This document shows, piece by piece, positions 1 to 12,672 of a stretch of 64,000 nucleotides of DNA. Location: assembly GCF_000002995.4 (NCBI RefSeq), contig NW_025062475.1:14044687-14108686 (forward strand), written 5' to 3'. Both the position numbers and the translations under genes were made by a program. The DNA comes from Brugia malayi. Taxonomy: Eukaryota; Nematoda; Chromadorea; Rhabditida; Onchocercidae. Each line of letters starts with the position of its first letter. The first letter of the stretch is position 1. Under the pieces are notes generated by a model that worked only from the letters and a program-made list of their open reading frames with translations, ran no database searches and was not told the origin of the DNA.

Positions 1-1522
1 GATCATTGTTTTTAAATAAGAGAAAATGTATCAAAATGATATTAGAAAAAAGAAAAAAAGTTGGAAAGTTTTATGAAATAAGTAGAGAATGTTAGCATAT
101 GTAAAAGTATATTTGATAGTAATTTAAATTCTAATAATTACATTTTATCGCTATTTTTTAATTGTAATTTCATTCACTAATTTCATTTTTGTTATTAATT
201 TGAATTCCAATTAAATTTTCCACACACAATTCACAAATGTATTTGATAATTTCATTTTCAATCATTCATTCTATTATCATCAATTGGAAAACAGCTTTTA
301 ATTTGCATTTGCTCGATAATTGAATGTATTATAATACACTGGCAATCATAATTATATTCTCTTACTGATAACAAGTAAACAAACTATCGCTTTTAAACTG
401 ATAATTTTTATCACTACAACAATCTAACTTTTGATCTGATGCTTCAAAATATGAACATTCGTGTTTTTTTTTTTTTTTTTTTCACTTATTATTATTATTA
501 TCAATCAAAATTAATAACTCTCAACAGTTATACATCTTAAATATCATTACAGTTTTATTTTTCTTTTCCTTTTTTTTTTTTTTTTTTTTTTCAAATGATT
601 AAGAAATGAATGAAATAGTTTGTTGTGAAATTAATGAGTTAAGAAGAACAAATTAATTTTAATTAAAAAGGAGCGAAAGCCTTCACAGTAAAGTTTTTTT
701 TTTTTTTTTTTTAAATTAAAATTTGTGTAATAAACTGAGTCAAACCAATATAAAACAAAATTATGTGCTATTAATTGTGATCATAATTTTTTCAAATTAA
801 CTGCTGGAATGTCGTAAAAAAAAAAAAAGGAAACAAACAGCTACGCATAATTTTTTCTTTCGAAAATGACAAAAAGAACCAAAGGTTAACTCTTTTCTGA
901 ATGTTTTAAAAAATAAATGCTTCTCTTATCGATGTAACAAATTTTGGAAGAAAAAAATAAAATTAACGAATGGCTACTTATTCGTTCTCTTTTTCTCAAA
1001 CTAGGCTTATCTATTTGTTTTGCTTTTTTTTTTACTTGCCAAATTTGATTTTAAATTTTGTAGTTTTTCGAGATGAATGTGAAAAATGTGTATCAAAATT
1101 TAGATCAAATATATATTATAATTATAATTATATGGATCATATTATTTAGATAATATATATATTTCTCGTATATATTTTTAAATGATAAACAAATTTGATT
1201 TATGTAAATTTTCCTTTTCAAACATTTCCCATTCAAATTTCATTTATTTATTCACCAATAATCGGTTAAACAAATATTGTCCGAAAAAGATGCTTAGAAA
1301 ATTATAAATTTTCCAATGTATTTATTCAGTAATTTGCTAAGCATAAATAATAATAATGATAATAATAATAATAATTTAACAAATGATCTATTATGACAAA
1401 CTAAAATGGAACAAATTTTGGCATGAAATTCAAAAAAGGAAATAAATATATATGTGAGAGAGAGAGGGGGAAAATAAACAAATAAATAAACATAAAAAAA
1501 AAAAAAAAAAAAAAAAACTAAC
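1..1522. other. AT-rich flank, probably intron of gene 1
   Basis: Homopolymer runs of A and T, AT/TA repeats near 1105-1170 and an AAT run near 1345-1375. A poly-A run (about 1494-1517, minus-strand poly-T) follows the exon 5 donor directly. I found no further exon with both splice sites and an open frame. Confidence 0.5.
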
Positions 1523-1785
1523 TTATGATCTTCTTGATGATTTTGTTCCAATTTAACCCGTTTCTCATATCCAACACCATCAATAAGTAAATCAGATGAT
1601 CGTTTAAGCATATTACTTAATGCATTATTTTGATTACCAATAGTTGGAATATTTGCAGAGCACACCGAAATACCAGTATCATTCATCCAGGTAATTGTTG
1701 TTGTATTGTTAGTGTCAATATGTGTTGTTGTTGTTGTTGTTTCACTTGGAATTTGTTCAATTCGTCCTAATAAACGTGAATAACG
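1523..1785 (-). CDS. gene 1 exon 5 (internal), Thr/Asn-rich then mixed segment
   Basis: Minus-strand exon of 263 bases: 87 codons plus two bases. The acceptor is CTTTTTGCAG and the donor AA|GTTAGT, the same donor hexamer as exon 4. It begins RYSRLLGRIEQIPSE in phase 0, which matches the end of exon 4. It passes a Thr/Asn-rich run (about residues 16-31), then WMNDTGISVCSANIPTIG and a more conserved-looking stretch, NMLKRSSDLLIDGVGYEKR. The two leftover bases mean another coding exon must follow to the left, not identified here. Linking it to exon 4 across 15 kb rests on phase, strand and composition; it could belong to a different gene. No family recognised. Confidence 0.75.
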
Positions 1786-2550
1786 CTGCAAAAAGAAAGA
1801 AATAAAACAAGAAATTATATAAATAAATTAAAATGAAAAAGAAAAAAAAAAGAAGGAAACAATCAAAAATTTTATAATAAAAATTATAATTTATAAAGAA
1901 AAGAAAAGAGAAAAAAAAAAATTGGAAGAAGAAACAAGTAAATAAATAATAAATCATTTAATTTCATTCTTTTTTTTTTTTTCTTTTTCTATTATTCATT
2001 TATCTTTTCATCAATCAAATATTAAAAAACATTTTTTTTTTTTTTTTTTTTTTTATAATTGCCAAATACAATAAATTAATGCAAAGAATGAATAATTCAG
2101 ATTTGATGTAATACAATAATAAAATTTTATATTAATATATTTAAGAATTACTTATAATTATTAAAAAATTTTTAAACTATTCAAATATTCTAATATCATA
2201 TAAATGTAATCAGTTTATCATTTCATATTAAATTTTTTTAACACACACACAAAGACAAATATATAATACATACACACATAATTCGAATTAAAAAGAAAAG
2301 AAAACAGAGAAAGAGTGATCAAAGATTATGAATGAAATGAATTAAAAATTGTAAATGTATCCAAAAATACACATTTAAAATAATTTCCTTCAACTAAATT
2401 AATTTTTTCAATTACAATTACAATTATTCTTTACTAACAACTATCATTACTTACCACATACATACATATATATTTCCCTATTATTTTATTTTTTTTTTTT
2501 CAACTTATTTTTCCTCCTCTTATCTTTATCATAAATCATTAACTTTTCAA

Positions 2551-2557
2551 CTCTCTT

Positions 2558-2592
<35 letters not shown>

Positions 2593-2604
2593 TCCCTCTC
2601 TCTC
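2551..2604 (+). repeat. CT/GA microsatellite
   Basis: One of about 30 GA/CT tracts in the window; near-pure CT with short CCC interruptions. Confidence 0.9.
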
Positions 2605-2867
2605 AGTTATCATTTAGCAAAATAAGAAAAAGTTTAGAATAAAAAGATAATGAAATTAATATAAATAGAGCACAAACAAAATGCTAATTTTCTTTCTTAT
2701 TGCTTTTAAGAAAAGTATTTACTGGTGAATAACAATCAAACAATCAAAAATCATTCAATCATTTCATTAAATATTACAATAATAGCAATTCTTTCCTCTC
2801 TCTTCTTTTTTTCTTTTCCTTTTTTACACTATCATTTAATCAAATAAACCAATGAAAAGAAGGAAAT

Positions 2868-2870
<3 letters not shown>

Positions 2871-2903
<33 letters not shown>
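2871..2903 (+). repeat. GA microsatellite
   Basis: Pure GA run in the large intron. Confidence 0.95.
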
Positions 2904-2905
<2 letters not shown>

Positions 2906-5521
2906 CAAAAGAAAGAAAGAAAGAAAATGAGAAAAGTATTATCAGTAATTGAATGAATGATGAAAATGATGAAAAATCCTGATAAATGTGCATTATCATG
3001 ATTGAAATACCACTCTATTTTTTAAACAAAAATATTACAGAGAGAGAGAGATATATATATATATGGAGAGAGAGAGAGAGAGAGAAAAAAAAAGAGAAAG
3101 AAAAAAAAAGAACGAAAAGAATTTTATCAAAAGATGAAAACTTGACAATGAATTAATTTGATAATATTTTTTCAATAATAAAAAAAAAAAATGAATAGTA
3201 ATGAAGAAATGGAAAAATTTTATTTTAAATTATTTAACCTATGAATTTAGTATTATTCTTATAAATAATATTATATAAAAATTTAAGATTAATCCCACAT
3301 TTCAGTTATAATTTAATCCAATTGTTATATAATTTTATTAGAATTTCATTTGAAATGCTTATTTATTGACAAATCTATTTGGATTCTTTTGCAAAACAAA
3401 AATAAAAATTTCTCGTTTTTTTTTTTTTTTTATTAATAATGAATTACTAAATTAATTATGGAGAAATCAGTGGAAAAATAATTTATGCAAAAGAGAAATA
3501 AGAATAAGAGAAACTAATGAGTGATACATTTACAAATGTATAAATAAAATTAAACATATGTGTTATAAATCAATAGCTAATTATGCAAAATTGAAAGAAA
3601 AGAGCTAAAAAAAAGATTAATGAATAATACTTATTTAATAAAAATTAAATATATCACATAAATTGGCAACCAATAATTATGCAAAATGAGGTAAAAAAGA
3701 TTAAAAATAATCATTTTTAATATGTAATGTATATAATAATTTAAACAATAAACATTGATTTTATAAATTAAATAAGCTTATGAAATGAACACTAAATGAA
3801 ATAAGCAAAAATAAAAATAATATATTTGAAATAAGTAAAATTATTTTGATCATATATAAACATTATTAATCGAAGTTCCGCGATATAAATTAATGGTAAT
3901 TACTGGAAAGAATGATGAAAGATTGCGGATTAAAAGAGAGTATGAGAAAAGAAAAGGAAAAATTCATCACCAATATTTTAATCAAATATGAAATGAAAGG
4001 AGGAGAGTAATGCCCTCTACTTCATAAACAGGTTTGATGAATAATAATAAATCATATATTATATAAGAAGTTAGAAGGAGATATTGAAATAAAAGGAATG
4101 AAATGGGTAAATTTTACCCTTAATTGAAGGTAGAAATGAAAAAAAAATTGAACAAAATAATAATTATAGAAGAAAGAAAATATTTGATATACATATATAA
4201 TATTCGTTAATATATATATATGTAAATAAATATTTCTAGTTTATATAAATACTTTTACAATTCTTTCTTTTTATTTATTTTCTGATGTAATAAAAAGATT
4301 AAAATTCAATGAAAATTTTAAAATAACCTCTTTTTTTTTTGAAAAAAACAACAAAAAAAAAATGCTCGAATAAATCTAATCTTTTCAAAAAAAAAAAAAA
4401 AAAATGGTTGTTAGGGAGAAAGATTCAAATACATATATAATAAATAGAAAACAAATAATCGTAAAAGAAAACCAAAATTAGAAATTTTCGAAATATACAA
4501 ACAAAAGAGGAAAATAAATATGGAAGTAGGATAGATGTTTACCTTTTAAATATATTCCAACAACAAATATATTAGATCAATCAATCAATCAATCAATCAA
4601 AAAAAAAAAAACAAAGAGAGAAGCAAATTCTTTGTTTCATTGTTTTAACTTCAATTTTAAAACCATTTTTTCATGAAAAAACAAAAAAAAAAATTCCGTT
4701 TTTTTTTTTTCTTTTTCTTAAACAATTAGCGAAGCAAAAATTTTTGCAATAAAAATAAATAAAAGAAAAAAGAACACACACACACACAAAGAAAGAAAGA
4801 AAGAAAGAAACAAATAGTTGGAATTTTTTAATTTGCATTTTATTTTATTTTTTTTTTTAATTTATATAATCAAAAATGCTTTATTAAAATAAATAAATAA
4901 AATAAAAAAGCAAAAAAAAAAAAAAAAAAGGAAATAATAGAAGTGAAAAAGAGTAAGAAAGTAATGGCAAAAAAAAAAAATTTTTGCTTAAATACATTTA
5001 CATTCATTCATTAGTTTAATAAATTTTCAATTTTTCTACTTTCCTTTTCCTTCTTCTTTTTTTTTTCTCTTTCTTTTTCATAGAAATTAATTAGATTTTA
5101 CATGAGAAATATTTGACCTTAACAAAAATGAAAAAAAAAAAAATACAAATAAAAGCTATTTTAAAGAGAGAGAGAGAGAGAGAGAAAGAAGGAAAAATGA
5201 ATTACTATTTGCAATAAATTTAATAAAAAAAAAAATTTAAACTACCAAAGAAAGAAAAGGAACAAAAAAAAAAAAAACAAAACAAAACAAATTGGTTTCT
5301 GATTTTTCTTCGCTTTTTTTTTTTCCTTTCATTTTTTCCGCTTCTCTTATCATTTTTAAATATGATACTTTGATCTTTCTCAACTCTTCTCTCTGTTTTT
5401 TTTTTCTCTCTCTCTCTCTTTTTTTTTTTGCTATTAAACTTTACGATACATCCTATAATCAAATTTATTTTTCATACTTCATATATTGAAGATAATAAGC
5501 AAAATGGAGAAGAAGAATAAG

Positions 5522-5555
<34 letters not shown>

Positions 5556-7065
5556 AAAAAAAGCAAAAAGAGCAAAGTACAAATTAATTTTGGAAATAAT
5601 AAATTTTAGAGGTAAAAAAAAAAAAAAAGTAAAAAGGAAGGAAAGAAAAAATAACAATTAATTGTAATAATGGAAGTGATAAATATGAATTTGTAATTTA
5701 TGAATTAAAAAAATTTTTTCTCAAAAAAAAAAAAAAAAAAAAATTATTAATGATTAATGATGCAATTCATAAATTAATGAGTGCAATTCGTTTTTTTTTT
5801 CTTATCTTTTTTAATTTTCACAAAAAATAAAAAATAGAAATAGGAATGAAATTGAAACGATGGAAAATATATGCAAATTAAAAATGTGAACAATTTCCCC
5901 TAACAATTACTATAATATAATATTTAGTTTGAATAATTTAAAAAAGAAAAAAAATTTCTCTCAATGATACTTTCTGATTATTATTTTGCAGAAAAAAAAA
6001 AAAAAAAAATTTATAAACAAACAACAAATTAAATGATAAATAATCGAAATAACAGTATAGTTTGTAATACAAACTTTTCTTGCTATTCTTTTTGTTGAAA
6101 TTTTTTAAAACAATAATTTCATATTAATAAATTTGCATTCTCTTTCCACTATTATTACTAGAATTATGCTATCACTTTATCATTATCACTGAATTGATTA
6201 TAACTGATATTAATAATAATTGTTATAGTAATAATAGCATTTGTCAAATATTTGAACACATGAAAGGGGGGGGGGGAAAAAAAAAGGAAGGAAAATGTAA
6301 AAAGTAGCATGCAATCCTAAAAATACCCCTGAGAGAGAGAGAGAGAGAAGAAGAATGAAAGAAAGGAAAAGGAAGAGGAAAAGCAGATGAAAAAAAATTT
6401 GACATAAACTGATTGATAAATCATACATCAGCCATTAAAATTTAGACAACGAAAAAAAAAAAAAGAACTATTTTCCGTTTTTTTTTTTTTTTAAAAAAAA
6501 AAGAGAAAGAAAAATTTAAAATGAAATTGTAAAAAAAACAAAAAGTAAAAAAAAAAAAAAAAAGAAAAAAGTTCCTGCAACTAATACAAATGATCAATCA
6601 TTTTGAAATTTCTCCCAATTTTACAACCCATTTCACCCACGCACCTTTTTAATTCATTCATTCATTCATTCATTCAACCATAATTTTCAACAAAACGGTT
6701 AGTCCGGTTTTCAATTCCCTTCTCTTCTCAACTTTATCCAACATAATACAACTATTCTCTCTCTCTCTCTCTCTGTAATTCATTCATTCCAAACTCTCCA
6801 ATCATTCAATCTTCTAAATTTTACACTTATTTTCTCTCTCTCTCTCTCTTTCCCTTCTTCTCCTTTTCTCTTGTTGCATTTTAACATAATAAAATGTAAT
6901 GCTATCAGCTCATTTCTCAATCTTTTATCCCTTCTTCCATCTCCTTTTCTCCTCTCTCGAATGTTTATATAGAAGAATCATAAAATTATCGTTCGTTCAT
7001 TTCACATTCTAATCTTTATTTTAATTTTTTCCTTCTTCCTTTCTTTTTAAAAATATACCATTATA

Positions 7066-7142
7066 CATGTATGTGTATGTCTGTGCATGTATGTGTATGT
7101 GTAGTGATAGATGACACATACATACATACATACCTACATGTA
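7066..7142 (+). repeat. ATGTGT/ACACAT inverted microsatellite
   Basis: TATGTGTATG-type units turn into ACACATACATACATACC around a short GATAGATG spacer, giving an imperfect hairpin with TACATGTATG at both ends. Confidence 0.65.
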
Positions 7143-7359
7143 TGTTATCACTATTATCGTTATCACCTATTATCACCACTATCAATCACTACACGCAATC
7201 AAATCCCCTTTTTCCTTCTTTTTGACAATTTATAGGAAAATGAAATAAAGCAAATATCGTAAAAAAAATTTTTTTTATTTTTCATTACTATACTATCTTT
7301 TTTTCTTTTTATCTCTTCCTCTTTCTTTCTCCATCTCAAATTTCTTACTATTTAATAAC

Positions 7360-7360
<1 letters not shown>

Positions 7361-7394
<34 letters not shown>
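7361..7394 (+). repeat. AAT microsatellite
   Basis: Eleven TAA/AAT units. Confidence 0.9.
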
Positions 7395-7395
<1 letters not shown>

Positions 7396-7968
7396 CATTT
7401 CAACAATACAATTTATTTCTCACATTTCTTTTTCTTTTTTTTTGTTAAAATTAATAATAATGTTTAATTTAAATTTCATTCTTTATTTCATTAATATTTA
7501 TTCTTAAATTAATAAACTGATTAAAAAAAAAAAAAAAATAATTCCTTTATTATTTACGATGATTCTAACAACCTAACAGTTTTTTTTTTTTGTAACAACT
7601 GATATATTTGATAAGATAAATAAATTGTAATGACTTGCACCCGACACATACACATCTCTCAATTTATATTTTGTTTAAATTTTAAGTTAAATTTTTCGGT
7701 AAAACTCATTAAGTGAAAGAAAAAAAAAGAAAATAACGATTAATTGATATATCATTAACTATCAATGAAAAATGAACTCATTCAAATCTGATATCATTAT
7801 CATGATAATTATCATTGTTCAATACAAATACATTCAACCAAATCATTATCACATGTCCTAAATTTTTTCTTCATCATTTCTCTTCTAATTAATTTAATTG
7901 TTCTCAAGGAAGAAAATCCAAAAAAAAAAAAATTAAAATAAAATAAAAATAAATAAATAAATAAAAGC

Positions 7969-7971
<3 letters not shown>

Positions 7972-8005
<34 letters not shown>
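7972..8005 (+). repeat. GA microsatellite
   Basis: Pure GA run. Confidence 0.95.
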
Positions 8006-8010
<5 letters not shown>

Positions 8011-10124
8011 GAGAATCTATATATGATCGAATAAACTTAATTTCATCCAATTTTCATTTATTATTTAGTTTGCTTTTTTCTTTTTTTTTTCTCTCTCTCA
8101 TTTTCTTACTCATTACTTAATATAATATTATAATCAGTTAATCATTAATTATCACATTACTGATAATACATAATACACATAATAAATTGGTTAATTTATT
8201 CCGGTACGTACTGAAATAGGAAATTATTAATATCGAATTAAATATTCCGAAATGATGAATGAATGAATGAGAATAAGGTAAATACATAATAACAGTATTA
8301 ATAATGATATTCCTAAATCATTAATCAAGCAACCATGCATGCATTTAGCAAACATTAAAAGCTCAATTTTTCGCTTATTCAGCTGTTTCATTATTTGCTC
8401 CCTGCATTATTAGCTAATCAGTATTTCATTTCCATTTACATTTCCATTTCCATTTTGCAACTGAAGTACTAATTGAAAATTGCTCATGAATGAATAAATT
8501 TCCAATTAGCAATTCAGTTATTTGAAGAAAAAAGAAAAATTCGACAAAAAAATGAAGTTGGAATTAAAGTTTAAGGTCAATTACTAATGAATGACACGCT
8601 GACTCATTCCAATCATTAAAAATGAATTTAAAAGAAAAAAAAAAAAAAAAAACAACATGGAAATTTAATGCATATAAAATTGAACAATTTAAATTAGAAT
8701 TTCAAAGAAAAAAAAAAGAAATTTTTTTTTTAAACATATATTTGTAACCTTTAGTCAAATAATTCCGATACATTCTACATTTGATACAACTGATAATCAT
8801 GATATGATCTCAAAACTATACATTTATCAATTTAATTTAACAGTTAGGAATAAACGAAACGATAAGAAATGATTGAAATTTGGAAACCGAAAAAGAGAAA
8901 AAAAAAAAAGAAAAGAAAAAAGAAAAACTGATACACATCAGACAATTTAATCTATCATTCAAATTACACTTCTTTTCATCCGATTATATTAAAATGATTC
9001 AATAAAATTAACCCATTTATTTGATTTGATTTGATATTTTCATCCTTTACTCTCTTACTACAATAATAATTGTAATAGTAGGTAAATAATAAGAATAAAG
9101 AGAATAAATAGAGAAAAAAGAATAAATAATAATAATAATAATAGTCAAAAATATTAATAGTAAATATTATTACTATTAATATCACCATTGTTACTATTAT
9201 TTATATTTCTTCATCATCATTTTTAATCTTATTATCTTTCATCAAATAATTTCTATTGAATCAATTCAGCTAATCTGTATTCAAATTGCTTATAAAAATA
9301 TTAGTAAATAAGGCTATTTTTAAAATTCTACAATTGATAGTATTTCATTTCTCATCGTCAAAAATAATAATTTTTAAAACAAAAACACACACACACACAC
9401 ACACATATGATTATGATATAATCAGAAAAGTAAGTAATCATTAATATTAAACACTAAAAACGATAATTTTTTTTTTTTAAACTGAAAAGACTAAAATAAC
9501 AAAAAATTGTAATTTTTGATGGAATAAGAAATGAAAAAAAGAGAAAAAGAAGGAAGGAATGAGAAATAAATTTATCGCATATTTACAACAATCATAAACT
9601 GATATGGAAGAGAAATAATGCAAAAATGTTAGAATGTTTTACTAAAATAATAAAAAGCAAATCTACCATTCATCACCATTTGTTTATATTATTTGTTTTG
9701 TTTGTTTTTTTTTTTGTTCGTAAAAAAAAAAAAAAAATCAATGAAGGAGAAGAAAAAAAAAAAAAAAAAACGAACGATCATTTCTTAAAATCATTATAGG
9801 TGAAAGAAAAAAAAATAAAAATAAATATATCAATTAATTAAATAGAAAATCATCCAAATGTGACATATTAATTCATTTCCATTTCAAATATCAAATAATT
9901 AATTTGTTGACATTATTTGTTAATTTTTCATATAAATTAATAACAATAATCATCAATCGTAGTCAAAAAAGATTAATTATTTAATGATACATTACTATTT
10001 ACTCAATTACTTATTTATTATACCTTAAATAAATTTCACAATAATACATTCATCAAATAAAACATAACAAATAAACAAATAAACCAATTGTAAAAAATTC
10101 AAAAAAAAAAAAAATTTAAACTAA

Positions 10125-10157
<33 letters not shown>

Positions 10158-10295
10158 AAAAAAGTAGAAAATACGATGAGATGATGATATGGGTCAAACT
10201 GTGAATTTTAACACTATCCCTTAACTCTTTTCATACATGCTTCTATCATATTTTAATATTTTCAACACACACACACATACATACACAGACAGATA

Positions 10296-10355
10296 GCCAC
10301 ACACACACACACACATACACATACATATGTAAGTGTATGTGTGGGTGTGTGTGGC
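10296..10355 (+). repeat. CA/TG inverted repeat forming a 60-base hairpin
   Basis: GCCACACACACACACACACA then TACAC on the left arm pairs with GTGTATGTGTGGGTGTGTGTGGC on the right around a short ATACATATGTAA-like loop. There is about one mismatch and a two-base bulge. Confidence 0.8.
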
Positions 10356-11089
10356 ATATTTGCAGGAACGACAAAAGATTGAAGAACGATGAACACAGCC
10401 AAAGAAAGAAACTCTGGCGCTCTTTTAACTCCCTTTCATCTATCTATCTATCCCTGTAAATGATTATATCATCAACTTATTGTAGTTAGTATTTAAATTT
10501 CCTACAAAAAAAAAAAAAAAAAAAATTAATTTTTGAAAATTAAAATTTCAATTTTTTAAAAAGTATTAAATTTCCTATTGGCATATATAATAAATTTAAT
10601 AACCGAATCTAAATAAATAAGTAAGAATGATAAATAAATAAATTAATGAAAAAAAAAAAAAAACAAAATAATTATATTAGAGATATAATTTGTGATAAGA
10701 GAGATTAGAGTAAAGAAGAAAATGATAAGATGATATCATCATTACATCTATTTTAAATATTATTTTCCACTGAAAACTAATATTTCTTTAATTTTAAAAA
10801 TTGAAGAAAAAAAAAAAAAAAAGGAAAAAAAACCAACAAATGATAACAATAACTATTACTACAATTATGTTTAATTTTTAAAGAAAAAAAAATTTTTTTT
10901 TCTTTTTTAACAAAGAATAGCAAGAGGAAAAGAGAGAGAGAGAGAGAGAGAGAGAGGGGAGAGGAGAGAAAAATAAAGGAAAAATTATATTTTAAAGTTG
11001 AAAATAAAAAAGAGGAAGAGAGAGAGAGAGAGAGAAAGGGAGAGGGTAAAAAAAAAATTTTTTTTAAACGAAGTGGAAATATGGTTAGG

Positions 11090-11560
11090 CAATTGATGAT
11101 AATTCTGTACCAGCTAATGATGATCAGAAAACCACAACGGAATAGAAGAAGGATGATGATGAGAGAGAAGCGGAAGGGCGCAAAAAGATTTTAACGCCTA
11201 TCAAATTCCGCCAATAACACACACATACACGGACAGACATAGACAGACACATACATGTATATAAACATGATAGGAGAATGATGAAAAGGGAACGATGTCC
11301 TTCAAAGCAACCGATAGGAGGGAAGGAAGTAACATCATCCCCCGCCCGACACAGAGAACCGATCGTGGCGCATTTGGCCAGCGGGGCGGTGGTGGCACCA
11401 ACAAGTACTTGCAGGGCACTTAAGACATGAAGGTGGAGGTGGACATGTGGACTGAGGGTACTGCCCCCTGGGAATGCAAGGGAGAGAGAGAGAGAGGAGA
11501 AATTCGATCTGGGTAACACACTCCCAGGAACTTTTCCCTCCTTCATATATTTTTCCATTA
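11090..11560. other. GC-rich, CpG-containing island inside the large intron
   Basis: About 470 bases of mixed sequence, including a core (11335-11425) close to 60% G+C with several CpGs (CCCGCCCGACAC, CGATCGTGGCGCATTTGG, CAGCGGGGCGG). Open frames exist on both strands: minus 11124-11558 and a 50-codon plus frame 11278-11430 starting MMKRERCPSKQPIGGKEVTS. With both strands open, coding cannot be assigned. Could be a promoter/CpG island, an undetected exon or a transferred fragment. Confidence 0.55.
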
Positions 11561-11964
11561 CATTACACTTTTAGGTTTTTTTCATCTTCTCCCTCCCTCC
11601 CTCTCTCTCTCTCTCTCTCTCTTTCTCTTATTATCTTAGGAAGAGATTGAAAAAAACTCAGGGAAGCAAAGAGGGAGAAAGAGAAAGAGAGAGAGGGGGA
11701 GGAAGAAAAAAAAACGAAAATGAAGAGAATAATTACATGCATGTAGAGAGGGCAAAAGAAACGATAGGAGGAGTGGAGAGAGAGAGAGAGAGAGACAGGA
11801 GGAGAAAGGAAAGATTTGACAATTGAAATAAAAATAAATAAATAAAAAGAGGGAATAAAAAAAAAAAAAAATTCAACAAAGGTCATTGATTAATGATGAA
11901 CAACTACTGTGAAATATTATGATTAGAAAGAAAAAAAAACGGACAACCATATAAAAATTTATAG

Positions 11965-11968
<4 letters not shown>

Positions 11969-12003
<35 letters not shown>
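11969..12003 (+). repeat. GA microsatellite
   Basis: Pure GA run. Confidence 0.95.
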
Positions 12004-12006
<3 letters not shown>

Positions 12007-12330
12007 GAGAAGGTTTGAGAGTACAAAAAAAAAAAAAAATGATTGAAATTGCAATCTAAAATTTATATCTTAAATAATAATAACAAAATATCTAGAAAGA
12101 TAATAAAGGGATGAAAATAAATGCAAATGAAATGATACAAAGAAAAAAAAAAAGAAAAATATATATGAATGAAATAAGAGAAATTAGAAATGAAATGAAA
12201 TGATAAATAACAGAGAAATGAAGAAAGGAAAAAGGAAAAGAAAAAGTTAAAAAATAAAAATGACAAGGAAAAAGAGAAAAAAAAAAATGAACGAATGCTT
12301 CGTTGAGAATAACGAATGATTGAATTAATG

Positions 12331-12460
12331 ATTGAATGATTGATTGATTGATTGACTGACTGACTGACTGAATGACTAACTAACTAACAAATTAACTAAA
12401 TGACTGATTGACTGAATGACTAACTAACCAACTGACTGACTGGCTGACTAATTAATTTGA
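12331..12460 (+). repeat. diverged GATT/GACT/TAAC tetranucleotide array
   Basis: A four-base rhythm shifts from TGAT to TGAC to TAAC and back over about 130 bases. Confidence 0.85.
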
Positions 12461-12633
12461 TAAATTAATGAATGTAAACAAAATTAGATGAAAGAAATGT
12501 TAGAAATGAAAAATGGACAAATTGTCGTCAAATGAAAAGAAAACAAAAAACCAAAAAAATAAAAATTAAATTAAATTAAATTAAAGCAATGAAATATCTA
12601 CATGCGAACAGAAAAAAAAAATCGTAGAGAGAC

Positions 12634-12672
<39 letters not shown>

